Part shown: positions 1 to 8,608 of the stretch, piece after piece
How positions within the stretch are numbered: position 1 is the first letter of the stretch
How the letters are laid out: each line of letters opens with the position of its first letter
From: Defluviicoccus sp046348835
Lineage (GTDB): Bacteria; Pseudomonadota; Alphaproteobacteria; Rhodospirillales; Defluviicoccaceae
Reading direction: 5' to 3'
Length of the DNA stretch: 64,000 nucleotides
NCBI GenBank assembly: GCA_046348835.1
Contig: JAXMDM010000003.1
Span: forward strand, 806,001 to 870,000
Translations under genes and position numbers: made by a program
Notes under the pieces: generated by a model
Told to the model about the DNA's origin: nothing
Databases searched by the model: none
What the model saw: only the letters and a program-made list of their open reading frames with translations

Positions 1-412
1 TGGTGCGATCGCTCAGCCGGGCCTCGATGGTCTCCGCGGTCACGTTGCAGGTCAGCGGTTCGACATCGGCGAACACCGGGATCGCCCCTTGGTAGAGGAT
101 CGGGGTGAGCGCGCCCATGTCGGTGATGGAGGTGGTGATGATCTCGTCACCGGGCTCGGGGTCGATGGCGGCGACGGCCACATGCACCGCCGCCGAGCCG
201 GACGCCAGCGCCACCGCGAACTTGGCTCCCAGCATGTCGGCGAACTGCTTCTCGAAGGTGGCGCACGCCGTCCCCTTGGTGCAGGTCAGTGTGCCGCTCT
301 CGATGACCTTCGCCAGCTCGGCCAGCTCCTCCTTTCCCAGCGTCCGGCCGCTGGCCTCCTGGTCGGAGGGCAGGACGATAACCGGATCAATTTGTCGAGC
401 GGGCTGTGTCAC
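1..412 (-). CDS. DegT/DnrJ/EryC1/StrS aminotransferase, N-terminal part
   Basis: A PLP-dependent sugar aminotransferase of the DegT/DnrJ/EryC1/StrS family, which acts on nucleotide-linked keto-sugars during polysaccharide or O-antigen synthesis. Only about 137 N-terminal residues are present; the gene runs off the left edge. The translation shows the family's opening features: a switch to aminotransferase fold after a short lead, a glycine/alanine-rich cofactor segment (ALASGSAAVHVAV), and the EPGDEIITTSITD strand. The ATG at 417 is followed at once by a stop, so the start is GTG at 412, with GGAGAA just upstream. It overlaps the end of the preceding deacetylase/glycosyltransferase gene by 26 bases, so it is translationally coupled in an exopolysaccharide operon. 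The sugar substrate cannot be told. Confidence 0.85.
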   Translation of the reverse strand, partial: MTQPARQIDPVIVLPSDQEASGRTLGKEELAELAKVIESGTLTCTKGTACATFEKQFADMLGAKFAVALASGSAAVHVAVAAIDPEPGDEIITTSITDMGALTPILYQGAIPVFADVEPLTCNVTAETIEARLSDRT

Positions 413-2108
413 GGCATTTCTCCTTGGAACCATGATGGCCGGGCAGCATCGTCGACGCGGTGCGTTCGACGATGAGTCGGGCGATGTGTTGCAGATGTCC
501 GACGATTGTTTTTAGCGTCTTCATCTTGGACGATCCGAGCAGCCGCACTTCCATGACGGCCGGGCATTCGACGACACGACCGCCGGCGCGGTCGATACGG
601 CTCAGGATTTCGGCGATGCCGACGAAACGCTCGTCCCGCAGGACCATGTCGGCGACCGCGCGCCGGCGATAAACGCGGAAGCAGGCGGTATAGGTGGCGA
701 GCTTATTTTTGTGGAAGAGACGATAGAGAAGGGAGAGGCCCTTCGACAGGATGAGACGGTACGCCGGGAGGTTCAGCACCTCGCCTTCGGGATGATAGGG
801 CGATGCCGTCACCATGTCGACGCCGGGGGTGAGCATGGGCACCAGCGCCCGCAGCTGCAACGGGTCGTAGGTCCCGTCGCAGTCGATCACCCCGACGATA
901 TCGGTGCGGGCATGGCGGATGCCGGTAAGCACGGTCGCGGCGACACCGCGGTTCTGGGAGTGGCGGAGGAGTTGGCAATCGGCGCGGGCGCCGAACAGCG
1001 CATTCAACCGTTCCCACGTTTTGTCGCGGCTGCCGTCGTCGACGAAGAGGAAGCTGACGTCGTAGCGGTCCTTCATCCCGTCGCTGAAGGCGCGCAGCGT
1101 GTTGGCGGTGTAGCCGATCCCCGCTTCTTCGTTGTAGCAGGGGATGACCACGGAGATGGGAATTCTCGGCTCGTCGGACGCCGGAAGGGTCGGGGTGATG
1201 GTGGCCGGCGCCACCACCGTCGAAGCCGGCTGCACCGCGACCGCCGGTGCCGGCCCAAGACCGAGATGAGCGCCGACGGTGTTGAAGTTGTACTTCTCCA
1301 GGTAGTAGGTGATCCGCGACGCCATCGCTTCGAGGTTGCGATACTGACGGATCGACTGGAGCCGCGACACCGCGGTGATCCGCGGCTGCTCCGGATCCAG
1401 TTCCCACACGTGGAAGTAGAATACGATCGGCTCGTCGGTGCGCCGGTCCCAGCGATCGATCAATCGCCGGATGATGGCGTGCGGAAGCTGACGGACGAAG
1501 TTTCCACCCGAGATGGGGATGCTGAACTGGCCCACCTTCCAGGTGGAGAGGGGAACTTCCCAGATCGGGCCGGCCGTCGTCTCCTGACGGTGGATGAAGC
1601 GACGGTGAGGCTGGTCGGCGAAGGCGGCGGCGAAGGGCCGCAGGCTGGAGTCGTAGACGTAGCCCTCCTCGGCCAGCACATCCAGCGCCCATAAATCGGT
1701 TTCGCCGAAACCGCCGCGGGGGATGCGGTAACCGCGCACCGCCTGACCGGTGGCCTGCTCCAGCACCTCTTTGGCCCGCCGGACGTCGGCCCGGAACTGC
1801 TCCGCGGTCATCTGTCGGATCGAGCGGTGCCAGTAGCCCTTGCTCGCCACCTCGTGCCCGCGCCGGACGACCTCGGCGACGATCTGCGGCTGATGCTCGC
1901 CGATCCAGCCGAGAACGAAGAAGGTCGCCTTGGCGCCAACCCGGTCGAGCAGGTCGAGGGTGCGCCGGGTGTTGCTTTCCACCCGGCTCTCGAACCGGTG
2001 CCAGTAGTCGGGCGGAACCACCCGGCTCACCGGCCCGACGTGGCAGTAGTCCTCGAGGACGACCGTGAGGATGTGTTGCCGTGTGGGCCGGCTAAGCGGC
2101 GTGTCCAT
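387..2108 (-). CDS. Polysaccharide deacetylase (DUF3473 type) fused to a GT2 glycosyltransferase
   Basis: A two-domain protein of 573 residues. The N-terminal half is a NodB-fold polysaccharide deacetylase of the XrtA/PEP-CTERM-associated kind: an opening EDYCHVG segment, the ATFFVLGW strand, a GHEVASKGYWH metal-site region and the FHVWELDPEQPR tail typical of DUF3473. From about residue 315 a family 2 glycosyltransferase follows, with ISVVIPCYNEE, FVDDGS and a DCDGTYDP motif. I infer cytoplasmic or membrane-associated modification and transfer of an N-acetylated sugar. The start at 2108 is chosen because GGGGAGGAG lies 10 bases upstream; it overlaps the wecB end by 17 bases. A longer start at 2156 is possible but has no comparable ribosome site. 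No C-terminal membrane anchor is evident. Confidence 0.85.
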   Translation of the reverse strand: MDTPLSRPTRQHILTVVLEDYCHVGPVSRVVPPDYWHRFESRVESNTRRTLDLLDRVGAKATFFVLGWIGEHQPQIVAEVVRRGHEVASKGYWHRSIRQMTAEQFRADVRRAKEVLEQATGQAVRGYRIPRGGFGETDLWALDVLAEEGYVYDSSLRPFAAAFADQPHRRFIHRQETTAGPIWEVPLSTWKVGQFSIPISGGNFVRQLPHAIIRRLIDRWDRRTDEPIVFYFHVWELDPEQPRITAVSRLQSIRQYRNLEAMASRITYYLEKYNFNTVGAHLGLGPAPAVAVQPASTVVAPATITPTLPASDEPRIPISVVIPCYNEEAGIGYTANTLRAFSDGMKDRYDVSFLFVDDGSRDKTWERLNALFGARADCQLLRHSQNRGVAATVLTGIRHARTDIVGVIDCDGTYDPLQLRALVPMLTPGVDMVTASPYHPEGEVLNLPAYRLILSKGLSLLYRLFHKNKLATYTACFRVYRRRAVADMVLRDERFVGIAEILSRIDRAGGRVVECPAVMEVRLLGSSKMKTLKTIVGHLQHIARLIVERTASTMLPGHHGSKEKCRDTARSTN

Positions 2109-3303
2109 CGACCTTGCTCCTCCCCGGATGGCTGCGCGGATCCGTTTCGTGCTCAAGAATCCGTTCTATGGCATTGACGATGCGAACGGCGCTGTCCCCG
2201 GCGCCGAATGGATTGTCGACCTGGCGGACATGCTTCATCCAGCTGTCGCCTTCGGCCGCCTCCTCTAGCATCGCGTGAAAGCGTTCGGCGGAGTGCCCGA
2301 CGAGACGGGCGACGCCGCAGTCCAAGGCCTCCGGCCGCTCGGTGTTCTCGCGCAAGACCAGGAGCGGCTTGCCCAGGGTAGGCACCTCTTCCTGGACACC
2401 GCCGGAGTCCGACGCGATCAGCCACGCCGCCGCCATCAGGTGCAGGAAGTCGGCGTAGTCGAGCGGCTGGATGAGTTGCACCCGCGGCACCCCGGCCAGA
2501 ACGCCGTTGGCCACCTCCCGCACCGCCGGGTTGGCGTGGACGGGGAAGACGAGGGCGACGTCGTCGTGCGCCTCGACGAACCGGCGCAGCGTCTCCAGGT
2601 GACCCCGCATCACCTCGCCGAAGTTTTCCCGCCGATGGGTGGTGAGCACGACCAGGCGCAACCCGGCCACCGCATCGAGGATCGCCCTGAGGGCCGGAGA
2701 CGGCGGCATCGCCCGCATGATCCAGCCGACGGCGTCGATCACCGGATTGCCGGTGAGGAAGATGGCGTCCGCCGCCACACCCTCGCCGACGAGAAGATCG
2801 ACGTTATGGCGGGTGGGAGCGAAGTGGTAGGAGGAAAGCTGCGAGATGAGGCGACGGTTCATCTCCTCCGGGAACGGGCTCATCGGGTTGGCCGAGCGAA
2901 GCCCGGCCTCGATGTGTCCCACCGGGATCCGCCGCTGGAACGCGGCGAGCGAGCCGCCGAGGGCGGACGTGGTGTCCCCCTGTACCAGGACCAGATCGGG
3001 AGCCTCGGCGGCGAGGATCGGGTCCACCGCCGCGATCACCCGTGCGAGCAGCTGATTTAACGGCTGGCCGGGCTGCATGGCGGCAAGATCATGGTCGGTC
3101 CTGATCTCGAACAGCCGCAGAAACGGCGTCAGCAAATCGGTGTGCTGCGAGGTCACCACATTGACGGTCCGATAGCGGCCGCGCAGCGCGAGCTCACGCA
3201 ACACCGGTGCGACCTTGATCGCCTCCGGCCGCGTCCCGAAGATGGTGAGGACGCATTTGACGTTGCCGGCACCCCCGACGACCACTCCGTCCCCCATCAC
3301 CAT
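2092..3303 (-). CDS. wecB: UDP-N-acetylglucosamine 2-epimerase (non-hydrolysing)
   Basis: Interconverts UDP-GlcNAc and UDP-ManNAc in the cytoplasm, supplying an amino sugar for surface polysaccharide. The protein is 403 residues, close to the family norm plus a short N-terminal extension. Family signatures are the opening GTRPEAIK, HIEAGLRS, PEEMNRRLI and the C-terminal SDSGGVQEE...RENTERPE substrate-binding stretch. It is first in a minus-strand operon followed by the deacetylase/GT fusion and the DegT aminotransferase, which suits a polysaccharide role. The start is uncertain: ATG at 3303 precedes a glycine/valine-rich lead of about 15 residues that most homologues lack, and a downstream GTG is possible. 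Confidence 0.92.
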   Translation of the reverse strand: MVMGDGVVVGGAGNVKCVLTIFGTRPEAIKVAPVLRELALRGRYRTVNVVTSQHTDLLTPFLRLFEIRTDHDLAAMQPGQPLNQLLARVIAAVDPILAAEAPDLVLVQGDTTSALGGSLAAFQRRIPVGHIEAGLRSANPMSPFPEEMNRRLISQLSSYHFAPTRHNVDLLVGEGVAADAIFLTGNPVIDAVGWIMRAMPPSPALRAILDAVAGLRLVVLTTHRRENFGEVMRGHLETLRRFVEAHDDVALVFPVHANPAVREVANGVLAGVPRVQLIQPLDYADFLHLMAAAWLIASDSGGVQEEVPTLGKPLLVLRENTERPEALDCGVARLVGHSAERFHAMLEEAAEGDSWMKHVRQVDNPFGAGDSAVRIVNAIERILEHETDPRSHPGRSKVDGHAA

Positions 3304-3940
3304 GCGGCCCGGCCCGCCGGCCGGTGCCGCCCCATATCCATGTGAGAAGCGACCGAGGCCGCTTTTAGTTCCCCATTAGGGAGAATCGAAGCGGCCGAGG
3401 CCGGGTCGAAGCCGGTCCGGAAACCTGACACCCCCCGCTTGGCCGTTTTCCCGAGCGTGAGAGGTGGGCGCGCCCTAACCGGTCGCCAACCTCCCCGGAC
3501 GGGGGTTCGGCCGATGTGTCCGTCCCGCAAGTGATGCCTTTTCCAACCTTGGCTCACGTCAACCACGGCATAAAGGTTGTGTAATGGCCCCAATTTCTCA
3601 CGCAACAGGACACATCTCGAAGCAAGGCAGAGTATAGTGTCCTGCCTGGATCCGACACAAGCCCAGACGCGGTCGGGGCCCGTCATCTCGCCTCCGTGGG
3701 ACGGTCGTCCCCCCGACGGCGGTAGCGTTGCAGCCGTGTCGTCACTTCCTTCCTCGCCCCACTGTCGCCCACTGCCCCCCGCGGTTGCCACCCTTCCGCC
3801 GCCGTCATCGGTCGACCACCGCCCGTCGGCGCGGGGGCCGTCGACCCGGTAAGTGTCCGGCGGCGACGCGATGGCATCGCGTTCACCAATCGGTAGGAAC
3901 ATTAGCTGTAACTGCCGGCAACAACTGTGACTATCGTCAC
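3304..3940. other. Intergenic region upstream of wecB
   Basis: About 640 bases with no convincing gene. Two imperfect copies of an AAGCG(A/G)CCGAGGCCG block lie near 3346 and 3390. A CRP-type palindrome sits at the far right edge (3926-3941). The open frames here have atypical proline/arginine-rich composition and no ribosome site. It is probably the long leader and promoter region of the wecB operon. Confidence 0.5.
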
Positions 3941-3941
3941 C
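3926..3941. promoter_or_regulatory. CRP-like palindrome
   Basis: TGTGA-CTATCG-TCACC matches nine of ten CRP half-site positions (TGTGA-N6-TCACA). It overlaps the last base of the histidine kinase gene and lies about 620 bases upstream of wecB, which is far for direct control. It may be fortuitous, but three other sites of the same form in this window are clearly placed in promoters. Confidence 0.35.
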
Positions 3942-6520
3942 TAGCGCAGCTGCGGTTGGCTTGAATGCGACCCGCCGCGGTTGCCGATGCCGCCCATCAG
4001 GTCACCTCGGTCCGGGGCCGCCGCAGCGGCGTCCACGGGGGGCGACGAGCGCGCCTGCGACATCGGCCACGATGGATCGTGGCGCAGGTCCGGGATGGCG
4101 ATGGCGCGCGGATCCGGATCGTCATCGACGCAAGCGCCGAGCACCGCTACGCCGCCCTCATCGACGGCGTCCCGCGCCCGCGGCAGGCATAGGCGGACCG
4201 TGGTTCCCTTGCCCGGCGTCGAATCAACGAAGATCTGTCCGCCCGACTGGCGGACGAAACCGTAGACCATGCTGAGGCCGAGGCCCGAGCCTTCGCCCAG
4301 CTTCTTGGTGGTGAAAAACGGCTCGAAGATGCGTTCCAGCACCTCCGAAGACATCCCGGCCCCGGTGTCGGCCACTTCCAGGAGCACGTAATCGCCGGGC
4401 CTCGTCTCCTCGCCGCGGGGCGGGGAGCTGGCCGGCAACTGGATGTTGGCGGTGCGGATCTGGAGCACACCCTCGCCCGCCATGGCGTCCCGGGCGTTGA
4501 CCACCAGATTGAGCAGCGAGTTTTCCAGCTGGCTCCGATCGGCCATCGTTTCCCACAGATCCGGCGCAAAGGATTCATTGATCCGGATTTTCTCGCCGAT
4601 CGTGCGGCGCAGCAGGCCGGTCATCTCGCCGACGACGCCGTTGAGATCGGTTCTCTGCGGGTTGAGCCGCTGCCGCCGGGCAAAGGCCAGGAGGCGGTGG
4701 GTGAGCTGGGCGCCCCGTTCCGCCGACCACAACGCGTCGGAGATCAATTCCCGTGATTCCGGGTCGGTGTCGTCACGTTCTTCCAGCAACTGCAGGTTGC
4801 CGATGATGATCGCCAGGAGATTATTGAAATCGTGGGCCAATCCGCCGGTGAGCTGACCGATCATCTCCATCCTTTGGGAATGACGAAGGCGTTCCTCGGT
4901 GGCCTTGCGCTCGCTGATGTCTTCCTTCATCGCCACGTAATGGGTGATTTGACCGCGGACGTCGCGAACCGGGGCGATCGACGCCAGTTCCCAGAAGTAC
5001 TCGCCATTCTTGCGCCGGTTGTAGAATTCGCCGTGCCAAACCTGGCCGCTGGAGATCGTCTGCCAGAGCGCCTGGTACCCAAGCGACGAGGTCAGTCCGG
5101 AGCGGAGGACACGCGGATTCTTGCCGACCACTTCGGCGTAGGTATATCCGGTGGTCTCGGTAAACTTGGGATTCACGTATTCGATACTGCCGTCGACGTC
5201 GGTGATGACAACCGAGACCGGGCTTTGCTCGATTGCCTGAAACAGCTTGCGCAAATCCCCCTCCGTCCGCTTGTAGGCGGACACGTCACGGAGGAACACC
5301 ACGTATTGCTCCTCGCCGGCCCACCGGGTGGGGACCACCCGCATCTCGGCATAGGCGATGCCATGATGGGGATGGAGGATCTCGATCTCGGCCAGTTCGT
5401 TGCGCACCAGTGGATACCCGAAAGGGGCGCCGATGAGATCCTGCGACGGTTTGGCGAACAGCGCTTCCGCGGCCCGGTTGACGAAGCGGATATCGAGCTT
5501 GCGATCGAGGATGACGATCGCCTGCTCTTCCGTCTCCAAGATCAGACGCCAACGCGCCTCGCTTTCGCGCAGCGCCTCCTCGGCGCGGCGGCGGGCGGTC
5601 ACATCGTCGGCGGCAATGACCACATCGCCGTCGGGCAACCGGTGGACGGAGAATTCCCGCCACAGCGGCGCCGCACCCGGCGGCGGCGGTGCCGCCGGCA
5701 GTTGCTCCGCGGCCCCGGTCCGCGCCACCCGCCGCACCGTGTCGAGGATCTGGGTGGAGCACAGGGCGGGCAGGGCGGCGACGAGGCGGCGACCGATCAC
5801 CTCTTCGCGTCGGACCGCCTCGCTGCGGGCGGCCGCGTCATTGATGTCGGCGACGAGCCAATCGTTGTCGACGGGGTGAACCACGACGATGGACGTCCGC
5901 AACAGCCCCATCAGGTCGTTGGCGCGACCGCGGCTGGCGGCGTTGCGCCGGAGCAGGGTGCGTCCCAGCAGCGCCGAGACCGCCACCGCCATCAGCAGCA
6001 GCGGAACGCCGAACCACAGCAGGTTCCAGCCGGCGGCGCGCAGCGGCGAGCGCACGTCGTCGATCGGGATGTAGGAGACAACACCGAGGTCGTGCCCGGG
6101 GACCGGAACGAAGGCGGCGAGAAATCGGCGTCCATCGTTGGCGATAAAGGTGGTGGTGCCGCTTTCGCCGGCGAGGGGGCGGCGCATCGTCTCAAGAAGT
6201 TCGGCGGCCGGCGGGATCGCCGACGAGCGGGCGAGATCGCCGCCGGGGACCCGGATTGGGTCGACGAGGGTAACGACGCCGTCCTCGAGGCGGCCGATGG
6301 CGGTACCGTGGCGGCCGGCGGCCGAAAATCGCGGCGAAGACCCCGAAGACGCACCCTCGCCGGCGTCCGCCGCCGCCAGTGCCCGGCCCGCATCCTCGGC
6401 CGCCGCCATCAGTTGATCGGCCGAGGCGCGGTAAAGGAAGCCGATGGCGATCGCGCCGAAAGCCAGTCCTCCCAGCATCATCAACAGGAGGAGGGCCGCC
6501 AGCGACCGACGATCGCTCAC
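3941..6520 (-). CDS. Membrane-bound PAS-domain sensor histidine kinase
   Basis: A sensor kinase of 859 residues. Order of parts: membrane segment about residues 7-28; an extracytoplasmic region of about 130 residues; second membrane segment about 165-190; three PAS-like domains near 205-310, 320-415 and 425-540; a HisKA dimerisation domain with the phospho-accepting His563 in GGLAHDFNNLL; then an HATPase domain with an N box (NLVVNARDAM) and G boxes (DTGAGM, GSGLGLSMVYGF). The HDFNN form is typical of HWE-unrelated, NtrB/FixL-like cytoplasmic cores. Start is GTG at 6520, with GGAGGAG seven bases upstream; it overlaps the response regulator stop by four bases (GTGA), so the two are coupled. 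No receiver domain is fused. Signal unknown. Confidence 0.9.
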   Translation of the reverse strand: MSDRRSLAALLLLMMLGGLAFGAIAIGFLYRASADQLMAAAEDAGRALAAADAGEGASSGSSPRFSAAGRHGTAIGRLEDGVVTLVDPIRVPGGDLARSSAIPPAAELLETMRRPLAGESGTTTFIANDGRRFLAAFVPVPGHDLGVVSYIPIDDVRSPLRAAGWNLLWFGVPLLLMAVAVSALLGRTLLRRNAASRGRANDLMGLLRTSIVVVHPVDNDWLVADINDAAARSEAVRREEVIGRRLVAALPALCSTQILDTVRRVARTGAAEQLPAAPPPPGAAPLWREFSVHRLPDGDVVIAADDVTARRRAEEALRESEARWRLILETEEQAIVILDRKLDIRFVNRAAEALFAKPSQDLIGAPFGYPLVRNELAEIEILHPHHGIAYAEMRVVPTRWAGEEQYVVFLRDVSAYKRTEGDLRKLFQAIEQSPVSVVITDVDGSIEYVNPKFTETTGYTYAEVVGKNPRVLRSGLTSSLGYQALWQTISSGQVWHGEFYNRRKNGEYFWELASIAPVRDVRGQITHYVAMKEDISERKATEERLRHSQRMEMIGQLTGGLAHDFNNLLAIIIGNLQLLEERDDTDPESRELISDALWSAERGAQLTHRLLAFARRQRLNPQRTDLNGVVGEMTGLLRRTIGEKIRINESFAPDLWETMADRSQLENSLLNLVVNARDAMAGEGVLQIRTANIQLPASSPPRGEETRPGDYVLLEVADTGAGMSSEVLERIFEPFFTTKKLGEGSGLGLSMVYGFVRQSGGQIFVDSTPGKGTTVRLCLPRARDAVDEGGVAVLGACVDDDPDPRAIAIPDLRHDPSWPMSQARSSPPVDAAAAAPDRGDLMGGIGNRGGSHSSQPQLR

Positions 6521-6951
6521 CCGACGGCTCCTCCGTCGGGTGCACCCTTGGGGTGGGCCGCGGGTGGGGGCTGCGTGCGCCCGGCTTCGATGAGCGCCTC
6601 GCGCAACCGGCCGACATCGATCGGTTTGCTCAGCGTCTGCACCGACTTCAACCCCTTGAACTCGGCGAGAAGGCGGGCGTTCACCGCATAATCCGGGTGA
6701 TAGCCGGTAATGATGACGATATCGGCGGCGCAGTTCTGCTCCACCAGCCACAGCACCAACTCGTTGCCGTCGATGTCGGGCATGACCATGTCGATAACCA
6801 CGATGTCCGGCGTCTGCTTGATATAGGCGGCCTTGAAGTCGCGGCCGTGCGACGTGACTTCGACGGCATATCCCAGACGATCGGCGACCCGTTCGACGAA
6901 GGCGGCAAAACGGGGCTCGTCATCGACGATCAGGATGCGTTTTTGCGTCAT
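6517..6951 (-). CDS. Single-domain response regulator
   Basis: A CheY-like receiver of 144 residues without an output domain. The acidic pair is Asp10-Asp11, the phosphorylation site Asp54 (VVIDMVMP), the switch Thr82 (ITG) and the conserved Lys109 (SKP). About 25 extra residues, rich in Pro, Gly and Ala, follow the receiver. It is translated just ahead of, and overlapping, the PAS kinase, which is therefore its likely partner. It is divergent from kaiB with 238 bases between them. Without an output domain it must act by protein contact, for example in a phosphorelay. Confidence 0.9.
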   Translation of the reverse strand: MTQKRILIVDDEPRFAAFVERVADRLGYAVEVTSHGRDFKAAYIKQTPDIVVIDMVMPDIDGNELVLWLVEQNCAADIVIITGYHPDYAVNARLLAEFKGLKSVQTLSKPIDVGRLREALIEAGRTQPPPAAHPKGAPDGGAVG

Positions 6952-7189
6952 TCGGTGTCCTTGATGCTGGCGCCGGCGCGTCCCTGTTTATTATGCCATC
7001 GGTGCCCGTCGCGGAAGAGGCGAGGGACGGCGGACGGTGCCGAAGGACGTCCTGCCTCCGGCGGCGCCGGCAAGCAAGGACCGGCGAGTTCGGACGCTTG
7101 CCTTGGTCGCCGCCGCGTCGTAATCCGTCCGCTCCTCCTCAAGCCCGGGGGGTGCTTATCGGGGACGCGCTTGCACGGAAGGACTCGAC

Positions 7190-7489
7190 ATGAGTACCTA
7201 TGTCCTCAAACTGTATATAGCGGGCCGGACAACGCGCACCGAGCAAGCCATCGCCGGGCTGCGCGACATCTGTAATCACGAGCTGGGCGGCGCCTACGAG
7301 CTGGCGGTGATCGATGTGCTCGAGCGACCGCAGCTGGCCGAGAACGAGCGCATCCTGGCAACGCCGACGCTGGTGCGCGAACTGCCGCTGCCGCTTCGCC
7401 GCGTCGTCGGCGATCTCTCCGACCGGGACCGGGTGTTGGTCGGTCTCGACCTGGCGATCGCGGCGGATCAGCCGGCGAAGGAAGGGTAG
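7190..7489 (+). CDS. kaiB: KaiB-family circadian clock protein
   Basis: A 99-residue protein with the thioredoxin-like KaiB fold. It opens with LKLYIAG and carries the strongly conserved block VIDVLERPQLAE, ILATPTLVRELP and GDLSDRDRVLVGLDL, close to cyanobacterial KaiB. In cyanobacteria KaiB binds KaiC and then captures clock-output kinases. Here no kaiC or kaiA is present in the window; the neighbour is a divergent histidine kinase/response regulator pair. GGAAGGA lies seven bases before the ATG. It may work with a distant KaiC or directly with a sensor kinase. Confidence 0.93.
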   Translation: MSTYVLKLYIAGRTTRTEQAIAGLRDICNHELGGAYELAVIDVLERPQLAENERILATPTLVRELPLPLRRVVGDLSDRDRVLVGLDLAIAADQPAKEG

Positions 7490-7554
7490 GCGGGCGATGC
7501 GACCGGCCGCCACTCCGGCGGGTGCGGTCGTAACCGGCGAGAGAGCGCACCCAG

Positions 7555-8208
7555 ATGAATTTATACGCCGATTTCCTGACCAACGACGGGCGAATAATCC
7601 ATAAGTGGAAGCATTACTTCCCTGCCTATGAGCGCCACTTCGGCAAATTCGTAAACAGCGATGTCCTGTTTGTCGAAATCGGCTGCGGCGAAGGCGGCTC
7701 GCTGCAGATGTGGAAGCGGTTCTTCGGCCCGCATGCGAGAATAGTCGGCTTGGATATCAATCCGGAATGCCGGCGGTTTGCCGAGGATCAGATCGATATC
7801 CGCATCGGCGACCAGTCCGATCCCGCGTTCCTGGCGGAAGTGTGTGGCGAATTTGGCGCCCCGGATGCGGTTCTGGATGACGGCAGCCACATGATGTCGC
7901 ACATCCACGCCTCTTTTTTCTTCCTCTATCCGCGACTGTGCAAGAACGGCGTTTACATGGTCGAAGATCTGCACACCGCGTACTGGTCCGAGTACGAGGG
8001 CGGCTACCGGCGCAAAGAGTCCTTCATCGAGACCTGCAAGGAGCTGATCGACGCGCTTAACGCCGACCACGCGCGGGGGGCTTTACCGTCGACAGAGTTC
8101 ACCCAGACGACGCTGTCGATGCACTTCTATGACAGCATCGTTGCCTTCGAGAAGGGACGGCACACGGTCAAAACGGCCCCTCAAATCGGACGTCCCTCTC
8201 CCGACTGA
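7555..8208 (+). CDS. Class I SAM-dependent methyltransferase-like protein
   Basis: A 217-residue protein with a Rossmann methyltransferase core. Motif I is VEIGCGEGGSL (about residues 40-50), followed by an acidic GLDINPE segment that would bind the SAM ribose and a VLDDGSHMMSH stretch. This pattern resembles macrolide O-methyltransferases of the MycE type and cephalosporin-hydroxylase-like proteins, in which the DDGSH acidic/His residues bind a metal. The substrate is unknown. It begins 65 bases after kaiB on the same strand, so co-transcription is possible but not shown. Confidence 0.75.
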   Translation: MNLYADFLTNDGRIIHKWKHYFPAYERHFGKFVNSDVLFVEIGCGEGGSLQMWKRFFGPHARIVGLDINPECRRFAEDQIDIRIGDQSDPAFLAEVCGEFGAPDAVLDDGSHMMSHIHASFFFLYPRLCKNGVYMVEDLHTAYWSEYEGGYRRKESFIETCKELIDALNADHARGALPSTEFTQTTLSMHFYDSIVAFEKGRHTVKTAPQIGRPSPD

Positions 8209-8356
8209 CCGCCGCTCCCCCGGGGGGGCTGCCGCGGGGCGGAAATTCGAGGCGGCATCCGGCGGCCCACGCGCCGAGTTCCGGCACCAACGCACCTTTT
8301 TGTTGCCGGCCACGGCAAAAGCGGCGATCTGTTGAGGACAAAGCGGTTTCGCCGCT

Positions 8357-8433
8357 GCGCCCGTAGCTCAGCCGGATAGAGCACAGGATTCCTAATCCTG
8401 GGGTCGGAGGTTCAAGTCCTCTCGGGCGCGCCA
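8357..8433 (+). tRNA. tRNA-Arg (anticodon CCU)
   Basis: A complete 77-base cloverleaf. Acceptor stem GCGCCCG pairs with CGGGCGC; the D arm carries AGCTCAGCCGGATAGAGC; the anticodon stem CAGGA/TCCTG encloses TTCCTAA, giving CCT; the T arm contains GGTTCAAGTCC. The discriminator is G and CCA is encoded. It reads the rare AGG arginine codon. Confidence 0.96.
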
Positions 8434-8608
8434 ATTAACTAAAATCAAAGACGGACCGGCGGCCATGGACGGGCGCACGAAGCCCGGGTCGCCCAGGCCT
8501 ACCTGGCCGGAAATCGCGCAAGGATTGAACGCCGCCTAGCGCTGAAGTACGATTTTTCGACGGCGAAGCCGGCATCTGGGACATGTCGGTTTGATAGGGG
8601 GGAAGCCA

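Noticed and set aside
8168..8434. A minus-strand reading frame across the tRNA-Arg gene (translating to PRGLEPPTPGLG...)
   Set aside because: This peptide is the well-known false translation of a tRNA antisense strand; the tRNA itself is clear.
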